Assembly (NCBI GenBank): GCA_036010965.1 | Contig: DASCMO010000007.1 | Location: 8,611 to 72,610, forward strand | DNA: 64,000 nucleotides | Direction of reading: 5' to 3' | Source: GCA-2686265 sp036010965 | GTDB taxonomy: Bacteria; Planctomycetota; UBA1135; GCA-002686595 | Part shown: positions 56,417 through 64,000 of the stretch, piece by piece | Layout: the number at the start of each line of letters is the position of its first letter | Position numbering within the stretch: the first letter of the stretch is position 1 | The notes under the pieces: model-generated | Told to the model about the DNA's origin: nothing | The model's database searches: none | What the model saw: the letters and a program-made list of their open reading frames with translations, nothing else | Position numbers and translations under genes: made by a program

Positions 56417-57538
56417 ATGCTGGACGCAAGCCTTCGGCCCGGACTGCTACTGCTCGTGATCCTCTTGACCACCCTCTCCCCCGCCTGTGCTCGCCGGGCC
56501 GTGGCCTCGGGGAGTTCGGGCGCTGTCGGCGGTGACGAGAATGGAACCTCTCCCGGCCCTGGAGGCCTGCTCCCCCGTCGCGACTACCGCGTATCCCTGA
56601 AGTGGATCGCCAGCCCCGTCACCCAGGAAGCCGGGCAGATGCCCGCCCGGGGACCGGGAGACTACGGGCGCAAGCTGGCCCTCGGCGGCAAGGAGCGCTA
56701 CTACGAGGTCCACGCCCCCGCCGGCTATGAACCGGGCAAGCCGACGCCCCTGGTGCTTGTTTTGCACGGCGGTGGCGGGTTCGCCACCCTGATGCGCCAC
56801 ATCACCGGCCTCGACGAGGTCGCCGACCGCGAGGGTTTCCTCGTCCTCTACGCGGCCGGCACCCACACCGACCACAGCGACCGATTGCTGTTCTGGAATA
56901 CCGGGCACCCCACCAAGGACCCGCGCCAGGCGAAGGTCGATGACGTGGCCTACTTCCGCGCGGTCCTCGACGACGTGAGCAAGTTCTTCTCCGTCGATCC
57001 GCGGCGTGTCCACGCCACCGGAATTTCGAACGGCGGACAGATGTGCTACCGCCTGGCGACCGAGCTCTCCGATCGCATCGCCTCGATCGCCCCGGTCGCG
57101 GGCCAGGCCACCGCCGACGAGTTCTCCGGCAAGCCCGCGCGAGCGGTGCCCGTGATGCACTTCCACGGCCTCAAGGATGAGTTCGCGCCCTACGCCGGAG
57201 GCGTCCTCGGCGGAGGCAGCAAGCGCGGCGGCAAGTCGGTCTTCGAGCCCTATCCCTTCAAACCCGTGCCCGAGGTCATCCGCTCATGGGCGGCCCATAA
57301 CGGCTGCGCGGAGGAGCCCGCCGAGCTGCGGGTGGGCAAGGGAGTCAGGCAGGAATACTCCGGCGGCCAGGGAGGCGCGGACGTCGTGCTCTGGACCCTC
57401 GAGGACGGCGGGCACACCTGGCCCGGCGGTGAGTCGACGCGCGCCGAACGCCGCAGCGGAGCAGGGGATGTCAGCAAGGCCGTCAAGGCGTCGAAGGCGA
57501 TGTGGCGCTTCTTCTCCACCCACCCCATGCGGCCCTGA
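56417..57538 (+). CDS. Secreted esterase of the LpqC / PHB-depolymerase family
   Basis: A 373-residue alpha/beta-hydrolase. The signal peptide ends in LSPACARR, a lipobox, so the protein is probably a lipoprotein. The oxyanion segment is VLHGGGG; the nucleophile Ser is in GISNGGQMCYRLA; the Asp is in HGLKDEFAPY; the His is in GGHTWPGGES. These match the CE1/PHB-depolymerase-like esterases that cleave polyesters or feruloyl esters; the substrate is not predictable. ATG 56417 precedes the signal peptide directly. Confidence 0.87.
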   Translation: MLDASLRPGLLLLVILLTTLSPACARRAVASGSSGAVGGDENGTSPGPGGLLPRRDYRVSLKWIASPVTQEAGQMPARGPGDYGRKLALGGKERYYEVHAPAGYEPGKPTPLVLVLHGGGGFATLMRHITGLDEVADREGFLVLYAAGTHTDHSDRLLFWNTGHPTKDPRQAKVDDVAYFRAVLDDVSKFFSVDPRRVHATGISNGGQMCYRLATELSDRIASIAPVAGQATADEFSGKPARAVPVMHFHGLKDEFAPYAGGVLGGGSKRGGKSVFEPYPFKPVPEVIRSWAAHNGCAEEPAELRVGKGVRQEYSGGQGGADVVLWTLEDGGHTWPGGESTRAERRSGAGDVSKAVKASKAMWRFFSTHPMRP

Positions 57539-57574
57539 CCGGCTGCCCCGATCGAGACCACGCGCGCTCCGACC

Positions 57575-58405
57575 TCAGGACCAGGGGAACTCCCGGCCCA
57601 GCAGGGCGAACAGATCACCGTTGGCGCGGGCGTAGTGCTCGCGCAGCAACTCGACCGCGCCCGGGGGGATCTCCCGCCGATAGGTCCCGACGAAGACGGG
57701 CTCGAGATCGGCCGCCAGCCGCTCACTACGCTCCAGACCCACAAAATCCTCCACCTCGCTCAGGACGGCAGGTGTCTCCCGCACAAAGCGCCCCTGGTCC
57801 TCGATCCAGAGCTGGTCGCGCGAGAAGCGAGCCAGGTAGGACTCGAGCTGCTGGCAGTAGTTGCCGTGGCGCAGGATCGGCATCTCCGTCCGCGCGCCGT
57901 CCGCCAGGACCTCGAGCTCGGAGCGCATGTCGGCCTCGAAGTCCTCGCCGAAGGAGGAAGCGCGTCGCACGTAACGGTCGCGCCCAATCTCGCGGTCGCA
58001 CTCATAGACCCACTCGAAGAACCACTCCGGGTTGCGTTGCGTCCAGCGTCGGTACATCTGCCAGGCGGAGAAGGCGCGCGGCACCGGATCGCGCAGCAGG
58101 CACAGGAGCTTCATCTGCGGGTCGTAGCCGTGAATGCGCTCGGAAGCCTCGGCGCTCGTCAGGTAGTTGGGCGAGGCCTCGAAGGTGACCTGGTACGGGC
58201 GCTCGGGATCCCGAGCCGGAAAGTGTCCGTGATAGAAATCGAGCCCGCGGGCGTGGAGCGTACCGCACAGGAAGTAGTTGATCTCCTTGGTGGTCGGCGG
58301 CGCGACGTCGGGGTGGGCCGAGAGGTACTCGAAGAGGGCGGTCGTGCCGCTCTTCTGGGCGCCGATGACCATGAACCGGGGCCGAAGGGTCGAATCCACT
58401 TCCAT
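57575..58405 (-). CDS. PAPS-dependent sulfotransferase
   Basis: A 276-residue sulfotransferase of the type found in bacterial and heparan/N-deacetylase-like families. The 5'-phosphosulfate-binding loop GAQKSGTT is at residues 15-22; the catalytic Lys-Glu region is in TTKEINYF; the 3'-phosphate-binding motif RDPVPRAFSAW is at residues 105-115. It transfers sulfate from PAPS to an OH group of a carbohydrate or small molecule. It begins 3 bases after the stop of the propeller-methyltransferase gene, and it completes a three-gene operon. No sulfate-activation gene is in the window. Confidence 0.88.
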   Translation of the reverse strand: MEVDSTLRPRFMVIGAQKSGTTALFEYLSAHPDVAPPTTKEINYFLCGTLHARGLDFYHGHFPARDPERPYQVTFEASPNYLTSAEASERIHGYDPQMKLLCLLRDPVPRAFSAWQMYRRWTQRNPEWFFEWVYECDREIGRDRYVRRASSFGEDFEADMRSELEVLADGARTEMPILRHGNYCQQLESYLARFSRDQLWIEDQGRFVRETPAVLSEVEDFVGLERSERLAADLEPVFVGTYRREIPPGAVELLREHYARANGDLFALLGREFPWS

Positions 58406-58408
58406 GGG

Positions 58409-60868
58409 TCAGGCGCGATCGAGATCGGGACAGGGCACGCAGCCGTCAGACAAGCGTGCGGCGCTCAACAGGGCGTAGGCAGAGACCGTGCGGTCGCCGC
58501 CGGGCAGAGACTGCAGGGTGGCCGCGCGTCGCTCCTCGTCGATCTGCTGCAGGAGGAAGCGGGCCAGGAAGAAGCGCCTGCTGTGGGAGAAGAAGGGCTC
58601 CCAGGTCTGGTCGGTGACGTCCTCGACGGTGACCTCCGTCAGGAGCGAGCGCGACACGCCCCGACGATAGGCTTCGAGATCCAGCAGGTCCGCGTCACTT
58701 CCGTCGCTCGCGCCCAGCACCTCCGCGGCGCGCAGGCGGCCGCCGGGCCGCAGGACGCGAAGCACCTCGCCCAGTGCCAGGTCCAACCCACTGCACCCCG
58801 GTCCCTCGATCCACACGAGGGCGTCAAGCGAGGCCTCCTGCAACTCGGGGGAGGCCAGGCCCGCACTTGCAAAGGCCAGCTCTCCGTCGGCCCAGACCCC
58901 GGCCATCGGACGCAATCGCTGATCGAGTTCGGCGATCGTACCGACCAGTCCCTCGACCCCCTCGCCGACGAGCAGGAGGTCCAGACCGCGCCCTTCAGGA
59001 GCACCCTCCAGCAGAGGGCGCACCAGCTCCTCCGCCAGGCACCGTGAAGCGTCTGCGGGAGTGGGCGCAGTTCCCCGCCAGTAGCCCACGCTGCGTGGGC
59101 TGCCGCCGCCGTAGTACTCGGCCACCTCGTCGGCCACCGTCGCCGCCGGCCCGCTGAGGTGCGGCTCGGCGAGCCCCATGCGCAGCATCGGGTCGCTGCC
59201 GCAAGCCTCCCACAGGAGGCCGTCCAGGTCGGGCACCGAGTGCTCCCCGAGCACACCCCCTAGAGCTTCGGCTGCCTCGATTCCCGCCTCGCACTGACCG
59301 ACCGAGGCAAGCGCAGCACCCTCTTCCGGTAAATCTCCGACGAGGTCCAGGGCCACGTGATCAGGAGCGCCGTGCCAGACCTCGAGGCCACCGCGCGGGT
59401 TGGGTTCGTAGTTCCAGCCCCCGGGTCCCTCGATGGCGATCTCGGGCCCGAAGGGATTGGCCGTGCCGACGAACAGGCCGGCCGGCGTGGAGATCAGCCC
59501 CCGGATCCCCATGTTGTAGTGGTTGCCGAAGCCGTTGCGTGTCACGGGCACCCAGCGCTCCCCGTCCGTCGTCCGCCACAGCTCCGCTCCGCCACGCAGC
59601 TTCATGAAGAGCTTGATCGAGGCCCGGTCACACAACCGTCGGGCGGTCTCGGGCCAGCGCGAGCGGTCGGTGTAGGGAATCATGGGCGTCATCTCGCCCG
59701 TCCCCACATACAGCGCTCCGTCGTGGGTGCACATGCGCCAGATGTAACCGGCGAAAGGGTTGTCGAACCCCGGGCCGTGGCCGCTCAGGGGAACCTTGAG
59801 GCCCTGACGCGTGTGCCGCGGCTGGCCCATCACCAGGTCCCAGGAACCATCGGAGTGCACGCGCAGCACCTCCCCGGCGGCGGGACCGATGTTGTTGCGC
59901 TTGTCGTGGCCGCCGTTCTGGATGCAGCTCCCCAGGTAGAGCGCCCCGTCGAACTCCGCCATGCACATGATGCACTGGTTGAGGATCCCGCGATCAGCGC
60001 CGTGATCGAGGACCTTCTCCCAGCGGTGGGGTCCGGGCCCCTCTCCATCGGTCCTCCACAGCTGAAACCCCTCGCGCACGTTCATCGTGCCCACGTAGAG
60101 GTGGTCGCCGCAGACGGCCAGGTCGAAGAGCCCCAGGTTCGTCGGGTCTCCCATGTGCGGCAGGGAGCTCGGCTCCCAGACTCCGCTGGCGGGATCGGCG
60201 CTGCTACGCACGCTGGCTCCCGCGGCCGTGTTGGGAAGGGTCTGCAGTCCCTTCAGATCGTCCGCGCTCTCCGCCCCGCGCGGGTTCACCTGACTCGAGG
60301 CCGGCGCCACGAACAGGCGCCCCTTGAAGGGCACGACACCGCGGAAGGAGCGCCACTCCACAGGATCCTCCGGGAGCCGCGGCTGGGGCAACTCCTCGAA
60401 GTGCTCTCCATCGAAGGAGCGCAGGATCGAACGCCGCGGAGCGTAGCGACCCTGAATCGGCAGGGTGTAGATAGCAGGCGCCGGATCGCTCGCACCCTGG
60501 AAGACGGTCATGCAGCGAAAGGCGAGGAAGAGCGGAACGTCGCGCTCGCCGACGCGGATCAAGGGCGCCCGGTAGGCCAGGGTCCAGGTGTCGTCGGCCG
60601 GGCTGTAACGCCAGATCTGGCCGCGCAGGTCCATGTCCTTTATGGGCATGAGCGGCACCGGCGGCGGGTCCAGGTTCACATTCCAGGTCGCCTGCATGAC
60701 CACCAACGGCAGAGTGTGGCGGTTCGAGCCGACGTACAGATGGCCGCGAAACCAGGCCGTGCTGTAGGCGTAGGCGTTGACGCCGTCCCCGAAGCCGCGC
60801 TCGGCAACGCGTCGGAAATTCCCCGTGGCCAGGGGTCGCGCGCAGTCCACGGCACTGGGGCGACTCAC
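58409..60868 (-). CDS. Beta-propeller-like protein fused to a SAM-dependent methyltransferase
   Basis: An 819-residue protein in two parts. Residues 1 to about 520 contain repeated units of LYVGT..., LWRT.DG..W and GLFVGTAN; this looks like a beta-propeller similar to sialidase/kelch-like proteins, though the family is not recognised. Residues 560-800 look like a class I methyltransferase: EYYGGGSPRSVGYWRG near its start, a first strand LLLVGEGVEGLV, a glycine-poor motif I and EVLRVLRPGGRLR for motif III-IV. This MT is divergent, and motif I (VGEGVEG) lacks the usual Asp-Gly-x-Gly form. GTG 60868 overlaps the alpha/beta-hydrolase stop (GTGA). No signal peptide, so the propeller is intracellular, which is odd. 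Confidence 0.68.
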   Translation of the reverse strand: MSRPSAVDCARPLATGNFRRVAERGFGDGVNAYAYSTAWFRGHLYVGSNRHTLPLVVMQATWNVNLDPPPVPLMPIKDMDLRGQIWRYSPADDTWTLAYRAPLIRVGERDVPLFLAFRCMTVFQGASDPAPAIYTLPIQGRYAPRRSILRSFDGEHFEELPQPRLPEDPVEWRSFRGVVPFKGRLFVAPASSQVNPRGAESADDLKGLQTLPNTAAGASVRSSADPASGVWEPSSLPHMGDPTNLGLFDLAVCGDHLYVGTMNVREGFQLWRTDGEGPGPHRWEKVLDHGADRGILNQCIMCMAEFDGALYLGSCIQNGGHDKRNNIGPAAGEVLRVHSDGSWDLVMGQPRHTRQGLKVPLSGHGPGFDNPFAGYIWRMCTHDGALYVGTGEMTPMIPYTDRSRWPETARRLCDRASIKLFMKLRGGAELWRTTDGERWVPVTRNGFGNHYNMGIRGLISTPAGLFVGTANPFGPEIAIEGPGGWNYEPNPRGGLEVWHGAPDHVALDLVGDLPEEGAALASVGQCEAGIEAAEALGGVLGEHSVPDLDGLLWEACGSDPMLRMGLAEPHLSGPAATVADEVAEYYGGGSPRSVGYWRGTAPTPADASRCLAEELVRPLLEGAPEGRGLDLLLVGEGVEGLVGTIAELDQRLRPMAGVWADGELAFASAGLASPELQEASLDALVWIEGPGCSGLDLALGEVLRVLRPGGRLRAAEVLGASDGSDADLLDLEAYRRGVSRSLLTEVTVEDVTDQTWEPFFSHSRRFFLARFLLQQIDEERRAATLQSLPGGDRTVSAYALLSAARLSDGCVPCPDLDRA

Positions 60869-61752
60869 GCCTCTCCCCGCTCAGCGTCCCGCTCGCTCCA
60901 GAACTCCAGCACGCGCCCGGCCGTCTCGGCGGGAAGCGTGAAGGGAAAGTTGTGGCCGCCGCCATCGATCAGCGCCGTGCGGCAATCGGGCAGGCCTTGC
61001 GCCAGGCCGTCCTGGGTCGGCAGGTAGGCCGAGTTCGCGCCGTAGATGGCCGCCGTCACCTGTGCAATCTCCCCCAGGGCTTCGGCCGTCAGGCCCGCCG
61101 TATCGCGCACGTCCTGCGCCGCGCTCGTCTCGCGCGCGAGCTTGCGCTGACGGGCCCGAGTGCGCCGCCCACCCTGCGGCACGAAGAAACCATCGCGCTC
61201 AAGACCCTCCCGGACCTCCTCCCAAAGCTCGCCCTCGAGCAGCTGTGGGAGATGGAAGTCGACCTCCAGTTCGGGGGCGAACTCGATCCCGGCCCGCGCG
61301 AAGTGCCCGCGCCAGCGCTCGAACCCGCTCCAGTCCTTCAGCCGCAGGGATGCCTGCAGGGAGAACACGCGCGCGTCCAGGAGCACCAGAGAGCGCACGC
61401 GCTCAGGGTGCCGCCACGCCAGCTGCAAGGCGGCGGCTGCGCCGAAGCTGTGGGCCAGCAAGTCGGCTTGCTCGACGCCATGGGCATCGAGCACCCCCAG
61501 GGCGTCGCTGGCCAGGTCGCGGCTGGTGTAGCCGGTGGCCGGCATGTCGCTGTAACCGTGGCCTCGCAGGTCGAACATCACCAGGCGCCGCGCGGCCCGC
61601 AGGCACTGCACGAGGTGCGGGTGCCAGAAGGCCATGTTGGCGTTCACGCCGTGGATCAGGAGCGCCGTGGGAGCCTCCCCCGCGGCGGGTTCCACGGAGC
61701 GGCAGCTGAGGGTCACGCCGCTCTCCAGCCGGATGTCCCCGACCAAGCTCAA
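60865..61752 (-). CDS. Alpha/beta-hydrolase
   Basis: A roughly 295-residue alpha/beta-hydrolase with oxyanion motif LIHGVNANMAFW, nucleophile Ser in LLAHSFGAAA, an Asp at DARVFSL or in YLPTQ region, and catalytic His in GGGHNFPF. The lid (residues about 135-240) is large. The fold resembles epoxide hydrolases, haloalkane dehalogenases and menaquinone-type C-C hydrolases. I chose TTG 61752: a short N-terminal lead before LESGVTL fits the family, a TATTCT -10-like hexamer lies at 61879-61874, and codons upstream lose the GC-rich third position. GTG 61887 is an alternative. It heads the three-gene operon with the methyltransferase and sulfotransferase genes. Confidence 0.82.
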   Translation of the reverse strand: MSLVGDIRLESGVTLSCRSVEPAAGEAPTALLIHGVNANMAFWHPHLVQCLRAARRLVMFDLRGHGYSDMPATGYTSRDLASDALGVLDAHGVEQADLLAHSFGAAAALQLAWRHPERVRSLVLLDARVFSLQASLRLKDWSGFERWRGHFARAGIEFAPELEVDFHLPQLLEGELWEEVREGLERDGFFVPQGGRRTRARQRKLARETSAAQDVRDTAGLTAEALGEIAQVTAAIYGANSAYLPTQDGLAQGLPDCRTALIDGGGHNFPFTLPAETAGRVLEFWSERDAERGEA

Positions 61753-61941
61753 GCCTGCACCAGCCTCGAGCGCGACGGCGTCGTGCGACGCCTGGCGCTC
61801 AGGGTGAACCGTGGATTGCGCAGAGGGAGGCTCATGACCGTCTTCGCTCCGTGGAGCGCAGACCTTCGAGTCAAGAATATGGGACACCGACCGTCCCCGT
61901 CGAGCCCCATCCCGGGGTGCGCCGGCGGCCGACGCGGGTGG

Positions 61942-61947
61942 TAGGAT
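61942..61947 (+). promoter_or_regulatory. Candidate -10 of the TPR gene
   Basis: TAGGAT, 10 bases before the ATG at 61958. If real, transcription would begin almost at the start codon, giving a nearly leaderless mRNA. Confidence 0.3.
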
Positions 61948-61957
61948 CGGCGCTGCC

Positions 61958-62923
61958 ATGGCCGACGCCCCCTCTGAAGGCACCCCGGATCCGCCGCCGC
62001 CCGTCTCCAGCGTGCCGCGCATGCACGAGCTGGGCCAGAGCGCCAGCGCGCACCTGATCCTTGCCAAGCAACACCTGCAAGACGGGCGCCTCGGGCCCGC
62101 CCTGAGCGATGCCCAGCGCGCCCTGGCCACCCATCCCGAGCTGGCCCAGGCCCACCTGATCTGCGGCCTCGTTCAGCTGCGCCTGGCGGACCTCGACGCG
62201 GCCGAGAAGAGCTTGCGCGCCGCGATCGACCTTGAGGGAGACCTGAGCCCGGCCTGGCTAGCCCTGGCCCACATCGAGCAGGAGCGCGGAGCCCTCGAGC
62301 CCGCCCTGGCCCATGCCCGCCAGGCCGTCGCGGTCGATCCGGACAAGGCCCAGGCGCACCTCTTCCTGGGCGATGTCCTGCGTGCCACTGGAAACCTTGA
62401 CGAGGCACTCGACGCCTACCGCGCCGCGGTCGAGCGCAACCCGCTCACCCCCACCGCCCAGTACAAGCTGAGCGGTGTGCTGCTGGCCCTCGATCGCACG
62501 CAGGAGGCCGAGCAGCAGCTGATCGCGGCTCAGCGCCACAACCCCCTGGACATGGAGAGCCGCCTGGCGCTCGGCGACCTCTTCCTGGCTCGCGGCGAGG
62601 AGCAGCGCGCCGTGGCGGAGTATCGCGGCGCCTGCGCCATCGACGTCGCGCGTTCGGGTCCGGCCCAGGCTCGCCTGGGCGAGGCCTACCGGCGCATGGG
62701 GCAGCTCAAGGAAGCCCTGATCTCCCTGCGCATCGCCGTGCGCATCGACCCGCTGCAGGTGCACAGCTTCCTGACCATGGTCCGCATCCATCTGGAGCTC
62801 GGCCACCCCGACCAGGCCCTCGAGGCGGCGCGCGCCGCTCTGCGCATCGACGAGACCTTCCCCGAGGCCCGAGGCCTCTACGAAGAGGCCGAGGCCGCCG
62901 CCAAGGACGCGGGCGGGAAGTGA
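61958..62923 (+). CDS. Tetratricopeptide-repeat protein
   Basis: A 321-residue soluble protein made almost entirely of TPR units, seven or eight 34-residue repeats such as ALSDAQRALATHPELAQAHL, AEKSLRAAIDLEGDLSPAWLALA, ALDAYRAAVERNPLTPTAQYKL and ALEAARAALRIDETFPEARGLYEE. The conserved W/L-G-Y-A-F-A-P pattern positions can be followed (for instance GDVLRATGNLDEALDAY). The first 25 residues are Pro-rich. No signal peptide, so it acts in the cytosol as a protein-interaction scaffold; partner unknown. Confidence 0.85.
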   Translation: MADAPSEGTPDPPPPVSSVPRMHELGQSASAHLILAKQHLQDGRLGPALSDAQRALATHPELAQAHLICGLVQLRLADLDAAEKSLRAAIDLEGDLSPAWLALAHIEQERGALEPALAHARQAVAVDPDKAQAHLFLGDVLRATGNLDEALDAYRAAVERNPLTPTAQYKLSGVLLALDRTQEAEQQLIAAQRHNPLDMESRLALGDLFLARGEEQRAVAEYRGACAIDVARSGPAQARLGEAYRRMGQLKEALISLRIAVRIDPLQVHSFLTMVRIHLELGHPDQALEAARAALRIDETFPEARGLYEEAEAAAKDAGGK

Positions 62924-62941
62924 GCGCGGGCCTCGCCCGCG

Positions 62942-64000
62942 TCAGCGCGCCGCGCTCGCCAGCCAGCGGCCAACGAAGCTCGCGCTCAGGACCCGGCGCA
63001 GAGTCCCGAGGTACCAGAGGATGACCGCGGTCAGGGCCAGGCCAGCACCCGGCCCTCCGAAGCGCACGCTCACATACCACGAGCCGCCGCCCATGAACAC
63101 GGCCAGGCTCAGGGTGCGGTAGGCGCCGGCACCCAGGCCGAAGAGCCGAAACCAGGTGCGCTCACGATCGGAGAGCGCCTCTGGCGAGGGACTCAGGGTG
63201 AGCCAGGCGCGGGTCTCCGCGCCGGCGCGCTCGTAGAGACGATGGAAGCCGTAGCGCGCCGAGAAGATCCGGTAGACATCGAGGGGAGCGAAGGGGTTGC
63301 ACTGGAAGGCAAACCCCACGACGAGCGGCAGGCTGGCCAGCAGACAGAGAGAGCCGAGGCTGGAGCCGCGCGGCGCCATCAACCACCCAATGAGGGCCAG
63401 CGACGCCATGGCGAGGTGGGTCCAGAGCCTCACCCAGCACAGCAGGCGTTGCCCGCTCTGTCCCAGCGGCCCGATCGGCAGGACGGGGATGCAGACGAAG
63501 TGCGGCAGGACACCGCGATGCCACTGCAGGCCGAACGAGCGCACCGTGCCCTTCAAGCTGCGGCAGGCGACACCGAGCGCCGCACTGCGCAGGAACGAGA
63601 TCGAGACCAGGGCCAAGAGGAGCTTTCCAAGGAACTGGGGCAGACTGAGCGGCCCCAGGATGCCCCAGAGATCTGTGAACCACTGGTCGAGGCGAGCCAG
63701 CACTCCCAGGCAGGCGACCGCTGCCAGGCCCAGAACGGGCACGACCCACAGCGGGTGAAGCAGCCAGCCGAAGAGCAGCACGCCCAGATCGCAGAGACGA
63801 TTGGTCCACTCCGGCGCGGGCCGGTCCTGCGCGACCGGCAGCACGTCTCGTCCGTGCAATCCAGCCAGCATTCCCAGGGAGCGCAACTGCTCGGTGAAAT
63901 CGCGCAGCTGCCGCGGGGGAAGGGACCAGCCGAATTGACGAGTGAAAGCCGCCAGGATCTCATCCGGTGAGTGCCTCCCGTCCATTTTGTGGATCAGGAA
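62942..64000 (-). CDS. PqqD-like + S2P/M50-like membrane protein, 5' end missing
   Basis: The frame is open to the right edge of the window, so the N-terminus is missing. The first visible residues (FLIHKMDGRHSPDEI) resemble the end of a PqqD/winged-helix-like domain found at the start of M50-type secretion proteins. Six or more hydrophobic segments follow. The layout and the late motif NPFAPLDVYRIFSARYG correspond to the NP..KLDGY-like motif of site-2 protease homologues, but the HExxH zinc motif is missing where expected (SAALGVACRSLKG). It may be a catalytically dead member. Known relatives accompany HlyD/RiPP secretion genes. If it begins at ATG 63985, it is 347 residues. Confidence 0.6.
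   Translation of the reverse strand, partial: FLIHKMDGRHSPDEILAAFTRQFGWSLPPRQLRDFTEQLRSLGMLAGLHGRDVLPVAQDRPAPEWTNRLCDLGVLLFGWLLHPLWVVPVLGLAAVACLGVLARLDQWFTDLWGILGPLSLPQFLGKLLLALVSISFLRSAALGVACRSLKGTVRSFGLQWHRGVLPHFVCIPVLPIGPLGQSGQRLLCWVRLWTHLAMASLALIGWLMAPRGSSLGSLCLLASLPLVVGFAFQCNPFAPLDVYRIFSARYGFHRLYERAGAETRAWLTLSPSPEALSDRERTWFRLFGLGAGAYRTLSLAVFMGGGSWYVSVRFGGPGAGLALTAVILWYLGTLRRVLSASFVGRWLASAAR

Noticed and set aside
62000..62923. Antisense open frames across the TPR gene
   Set aside because: No family similarity; the plus-strand TPR repeats are clear.

Overview
The window is a GC-rich, densely packed piece of a bacterial chromosome. It encodes a diderm with lipopolysaccharide: a Kdo transferase (waaA), a lipoprotein signal peptidase, several lipoproteins, a TolC-type outer-membrane protein and an HlyD-type adaptor. 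The FG-GAP repeat protein at 53245-55068 ends in a Gly/Cys/Asn-rich tail domain that I associate with deep-branching Planctomycetota. Pseudopilin-like, MJ0042 zinc-ribbon, HEAT and Tat-exported TIM-barrel proteins fit the same phylum. That placement is an inference from protein style; no rRNA or tRNA gene is visible.

Layout. (1) 1-4897, plus strand: the end of a ferric-iron type ABC transporter operon (binding protein, permease, ATPase), translationally coupled to a five-haem cytochrome c and a HEAT-repeat lipoprotein. (2) 4922-20350, mostly minus strand: housekeeping genes, namely a UbiA-type prenyltransferase, a pseudopilin, metK, secA-waaA, a dksA/traR-like - lspA - pyrD - response-regulator operon, and uvrB-uvrC, with a xerD-type recombinase on the plus strand. 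(3) 20536-30789: two zinc-ribbon membrane proteins, gamma-glutamyltransferase with a NIL-domain protein, a Tat-exported TIM-barrel protein, a lysine-2,3-aminomutase-like radical SAM enzyme, an M20 amidohydrolase and a basic EF-hand protein. (4) 30969-49845: the most unusual region. Two giant, overlapping PUFA-synthase-like (Pfa-like) megasynthases are followed by a stand-alone acyl carrier protein and an alkaline-phosphatase-superfamily enzyme, apparently as one operon. A divergent TolC/HlyD pair lies beside it. (5) 49956-64000: a thioredoxin-like/HEAT protein, two SDR oxidoreductases, the FG-GAP protein, a CobW-type GTPase, a secreted esterase, a three-gene operon (alpha/beta hydrolase, beta-propeller/methyltransferase fusion, sulfotransferase), a TPR protein and a membrane protein cut by the window end.

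How the genes may work together. The first megasynthase carries two tandem nitronate-monooxygenase-like flavin barrels, KS, AT, three nearly identical ACPs, KR and a hotdog DH-like domain. The second carries KS, AT, DH and its own phosphopantetheinyl transferase. With the free ACP they could form a nearly self-contained machine for a long reduced or polyunsaturated acyl chain. The phosphodiesterase-like enzyme and the TolC/HlyD pair are candidates for head-group handling and export, as in cyanobacterial glycolipid export. The product is unknown. Genes are tightly overlapped, start codons are often GTG or TTG, Shine-Dalgarno sequences are often absent, and several genes have a recognisable -10 hexamer without a clear -35.
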